From positions 1-7,398 of the forward strand of contig DAOVDY010000030.1 of NCBI GenBank assembly GCA_030669265.1: DNA of 7,398 bases, read 5' to 3'. How positions within the stretch are numbered: the first letter of the stretch is position 1; each line of letters begins with the position of its first letter. Below, in pieces: positions 5,690 to 7,398 of this stretch. This DNA is from Desulfobacteraceae bacterium (GTDB taxonomy: Bacteria; Desulfobacterota; DSM-4660; Desulfatiglandales; B25-G16). The notes beneath the pieces are model-generated. The model did no database searches. It was not told the DNA's origin and saw only the letters and a program-made list of their open reading frames with translations. The position numbers and the translations under genes were made by a program.

Positions 5690-7398
5690 GTGAAGTGGAG
5701 ATTGTACAGATTTATATTGGTGATTATTGTAGGGATTATTCTATTTCCGGCTATCTCAAGATCAGAGGAAGAAAAAAAAGACACAGACAGAATAATAATT
5801 ACCGCTGAAGATATCAAAAAGATGAATGTTAGGAAAATAGTGGAGCTATTAAATCAGATACCTGGTGTAAGCGCCAGTGAATCATCGGTTAGCCTTCGTG
5901 GTTCCTATATGGTTCGTGTTTTACTTGATGGTCGCCCCATCAATGATCCGTTATCAGGCCATCGATCAATTAGGTGGGGTTTGATTAGCCTTGATAATAT
6001 TGAGAAGATCGAAATCTTTAAAGGTGGGGGTGCCGTGCTCTTTGGAGATGACTCCAGTGGAGGTGTAATCAGCATAAAAACAAAAGAGATTAAGGGCTCC
6101 CAGGGTAATATTGAAATATTCGGGGGGAACTTTAATACCAAAAGCTATAGTTTGAATTATCAGCAAGATATAGGCGTCTCTACCGCTCCATCTGATGTAA
6201 ATACTTCAAACAGGTTAAGGCCATTGGGGATTGGTCTTTCCGCTGGTCGGTATGAAACTGATGGTTTCAGAACAAATAGCGATATAGATAAGAAAAGAAT
6301 AGGCGCCAAAGCCAGTTATAAACCGGGCACAACCTATGACCTTGATTTCTCACTGGATTATTCTGAGGAAGATAGAGGTATGCCTGGCCTCCCGGCCTTC
6401 CCTACTCCAAAAGCCAGAACTAAATACGATGCCTTTGGTTCCTCCCTTCTCTCCAAGATCGGGCGTCTAAAATCCGGGACTCATTTTAGCCGCTTTGGAA
6501 AAGAGCATAGAAATCCGGAAAAAGATTTAGAAACTCTTCTCAAGAGCTGGTCATTTAAAGAAGAACTGAAATCCGCGATTCCCATAGGCCGGTATGGATC
6601 GATTGACACCGGATTAAATTTTGAGATCGCTCATGTAAGTGGAAATAAGATCAAATCCCAGCAGGAGGAAGAATATGGTCTGTATGCTTCAAAAGAAACA
6701 CTGTTTGAAGATCTCCCCATAAGATTAGGATTAGGACTCAGGGGGAATTTTTACTCAGAATATGATCAAGCATTAAACCCAGAAATTAAGCTTGGATATG
6801 ATTGGGACAGCTTGAGCTTGCAGCTCTTAGCCCTCAAGACAAATAATACCCCCACCTTTCTCCAGAGATATTACGAGAGCAGCACAACCAGACCTAATCC
6901 GGATCTGGGGATGGAGAAGGCCATGAACTATAGTATCACCTTATCGTATCATCCAGATACATTGTTTGAAGGGAATATTTCTTTGTTTCTCAATAAAGTG
7001 GAAGACCGCATAACATATGTTCGCGGAGATGATGGAATCGGAAGTTATGAAAATTTTGGAGATGTGACGCTTAAAGGGATAGAAGTTTCCATGAAATGGA
7101 AACCCCATAATTCTTTAGAGATTAAATCTTGTTACACATATCTATCAGCTAAAGATGATATAACTGGCAACTGGCTGCCCTGTAATCCAGAGCATAAGAT
7201 TAGGTTTAGTCTTCAATATAAGCCGATTCATGATTTAACTATGGCCCTGGACACCAAATATGTCTCTAAACAATATACACGGGCAGATAATGTGGAATCA
7301 GTGCCCGAATACTTTTTGGTGGATCTCAGGGCGGATTATTATCTGGAACATATTAGATTATTTCTGAAGGTCGAAAACCTGTTTGATAAGGATTATTT
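5690..7398 (+). CDS. TonB-dependent outer-membrane receptor, BtuB-like (3' end beyond the window)
   Basis: This outer-membrane receptor probably takes up cobalamin or other corrinoids using TonB energy. The substrate is inferred from the riboswitches and the upstream adenosyltransferase. The frame stays open for 569 codons to the edge. Residues 1-25 are a signal peptide (KWRLYR, then a hydrophobic run, cleavage near SRS-EEE). DRIIITA (33-39) is a plausible TonB box, similar in style to that of BtuB. The plug (about 40-131) shows LLNQIPGV (53-60), SLRG (68-71), LLDGRPINDP (78-87), IEKIEIFKGG (104-113) and FGDDSSGGVISIKT (118-131). The rest is beta-barrel, reaching VENLFDKDY (561-569). That motif usually sits shortly before the C-terminal strand, so little is missing and the total should be near 585-600 residues, as in BtuB. 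The GTG start lies 1 nt after the cobO stop with no good Shine-Dalgarno, which suggests translational coupling. Confidence 0.93.
   Translation, partial: MKWRLYRFILVIIVGIILFPAISRSEEEKKDTDRIIITAEDIKKMNVRKIVELLNQIPGVSASESSVSLRGSYMVRVLLDGRPINDPLSGHRSIRWGLISLDNIEKIEIFKGGGAVLFGDDSSGGVISIKTKEIKGSQGNIEIFGGNFNTKSYSLNYQQDIGVSTAPSDVNTSNRLRPLGIGLSAGRYETDGFRTNSDIDKKRIGAKASYKPGTTYDLDFSLDYSEEDRGMPGLPAFPTPKARTKYDAFGSSLLSKIGRLKSGTHFSRFGKEHRNPEKDLETLLKSWSFKEELKSAIPIGRYGSIDTGLNFEIAHVSGNKIKSQQEEEYGLYASKETLFEDLPIRLGLGLRGNFYSEYDQALNPEIKLGYDWDSLSLQLLALKTNNTPTFLQRYYESSTTRPNPDLGMEKAMNYSITLSYHPDTLFEGNISLFLNKVEDRITYVRGDDGIGSYENFGDVTLKGIEVSMKWKPHNSLEIKSCYTYLSAKDDITGNWLPCNPEHKIRFSLQYKPIHDLTMALDTKYVSKQYTRADNVESVPEYFLVDLRADYYLEHIRLFLKVENLFDKDY

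Noticed and set aside
5569..6166. Antisense frames of 66-82 codons across the cobO end and the receptor start
   Set aside because: They oppose clearly conserved sense proteins (CobO C-terminus, TonB receptor plug) and have no features of their own.

Overview
The window looks like chromosomal DNA from a Gram-negative bacterium of moderate to low GC. An outer-membrane TonB-dependent receptor, a lipoprotein-type MltD murein transglycosylase and proteins with Sec signal peptides show a two-membrane envelope. The gene content and protein style would fit a deltaproteobacterial (Desulfobacterota) or Nitrospirota-like lineage, but this placement is an inference and nothing here fixes the taxon. All recognised genes lie on the + strand.

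Layout. Positions 1-208 hold no convincing gene but contain a good sigma70-type promoter (TTGACC, 17 bp, TATACT). It drives a 725-codon MltD-like lytic transglycosylase (209-2386) with a 36-bp-period Lys/Glu-rich spacer and three C-terminal LysM domains. After a 246-bp gap comes a 102-aa secreted protein of unknown function (2633-2941). A possible 21-residue leader ORF (3035-3100) then precedes a GT4-type glycosyltransferase that starts at TTG (3116-4327).

The most interesting part is the 821-bp gene-free stretch 4328-5148. It carries a promoter (TTGACA plus an extended -10) followed by two complete cobalamin riboswitches in tandem (about 4528-4747 and 4829-5058). Each is followed by its own intrinsic terminator (4782-4816 and 5075-5108). 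The two aptamers are nearly identical in the core. Their closing P1 stems and P13 hairpins have different sequences that still pair, and the predicted L5-L13 kissing loop (AGACT with GGTCT) is kept in both. This is compensatory variation, so both copies are probably functional.

The riboswitches control a two-gene unit: cob(I)alamin adenosyltransferase (5149-5688), then, 1 nt later, a BtuB-like TonB-dependent receptor that starts at GTG 5690 and runs off the right edge. Together these genes would import corrinoid across the outer membrane and convert it to adenosylcobalamin. That product is the likely ligand that shuts the operon off through two attenuators in series. A cysteine-rich reading frame without a usable start codon (4377-4511) sits just upstream of the B12 promoter and is reported as an oddity, not as a gene.
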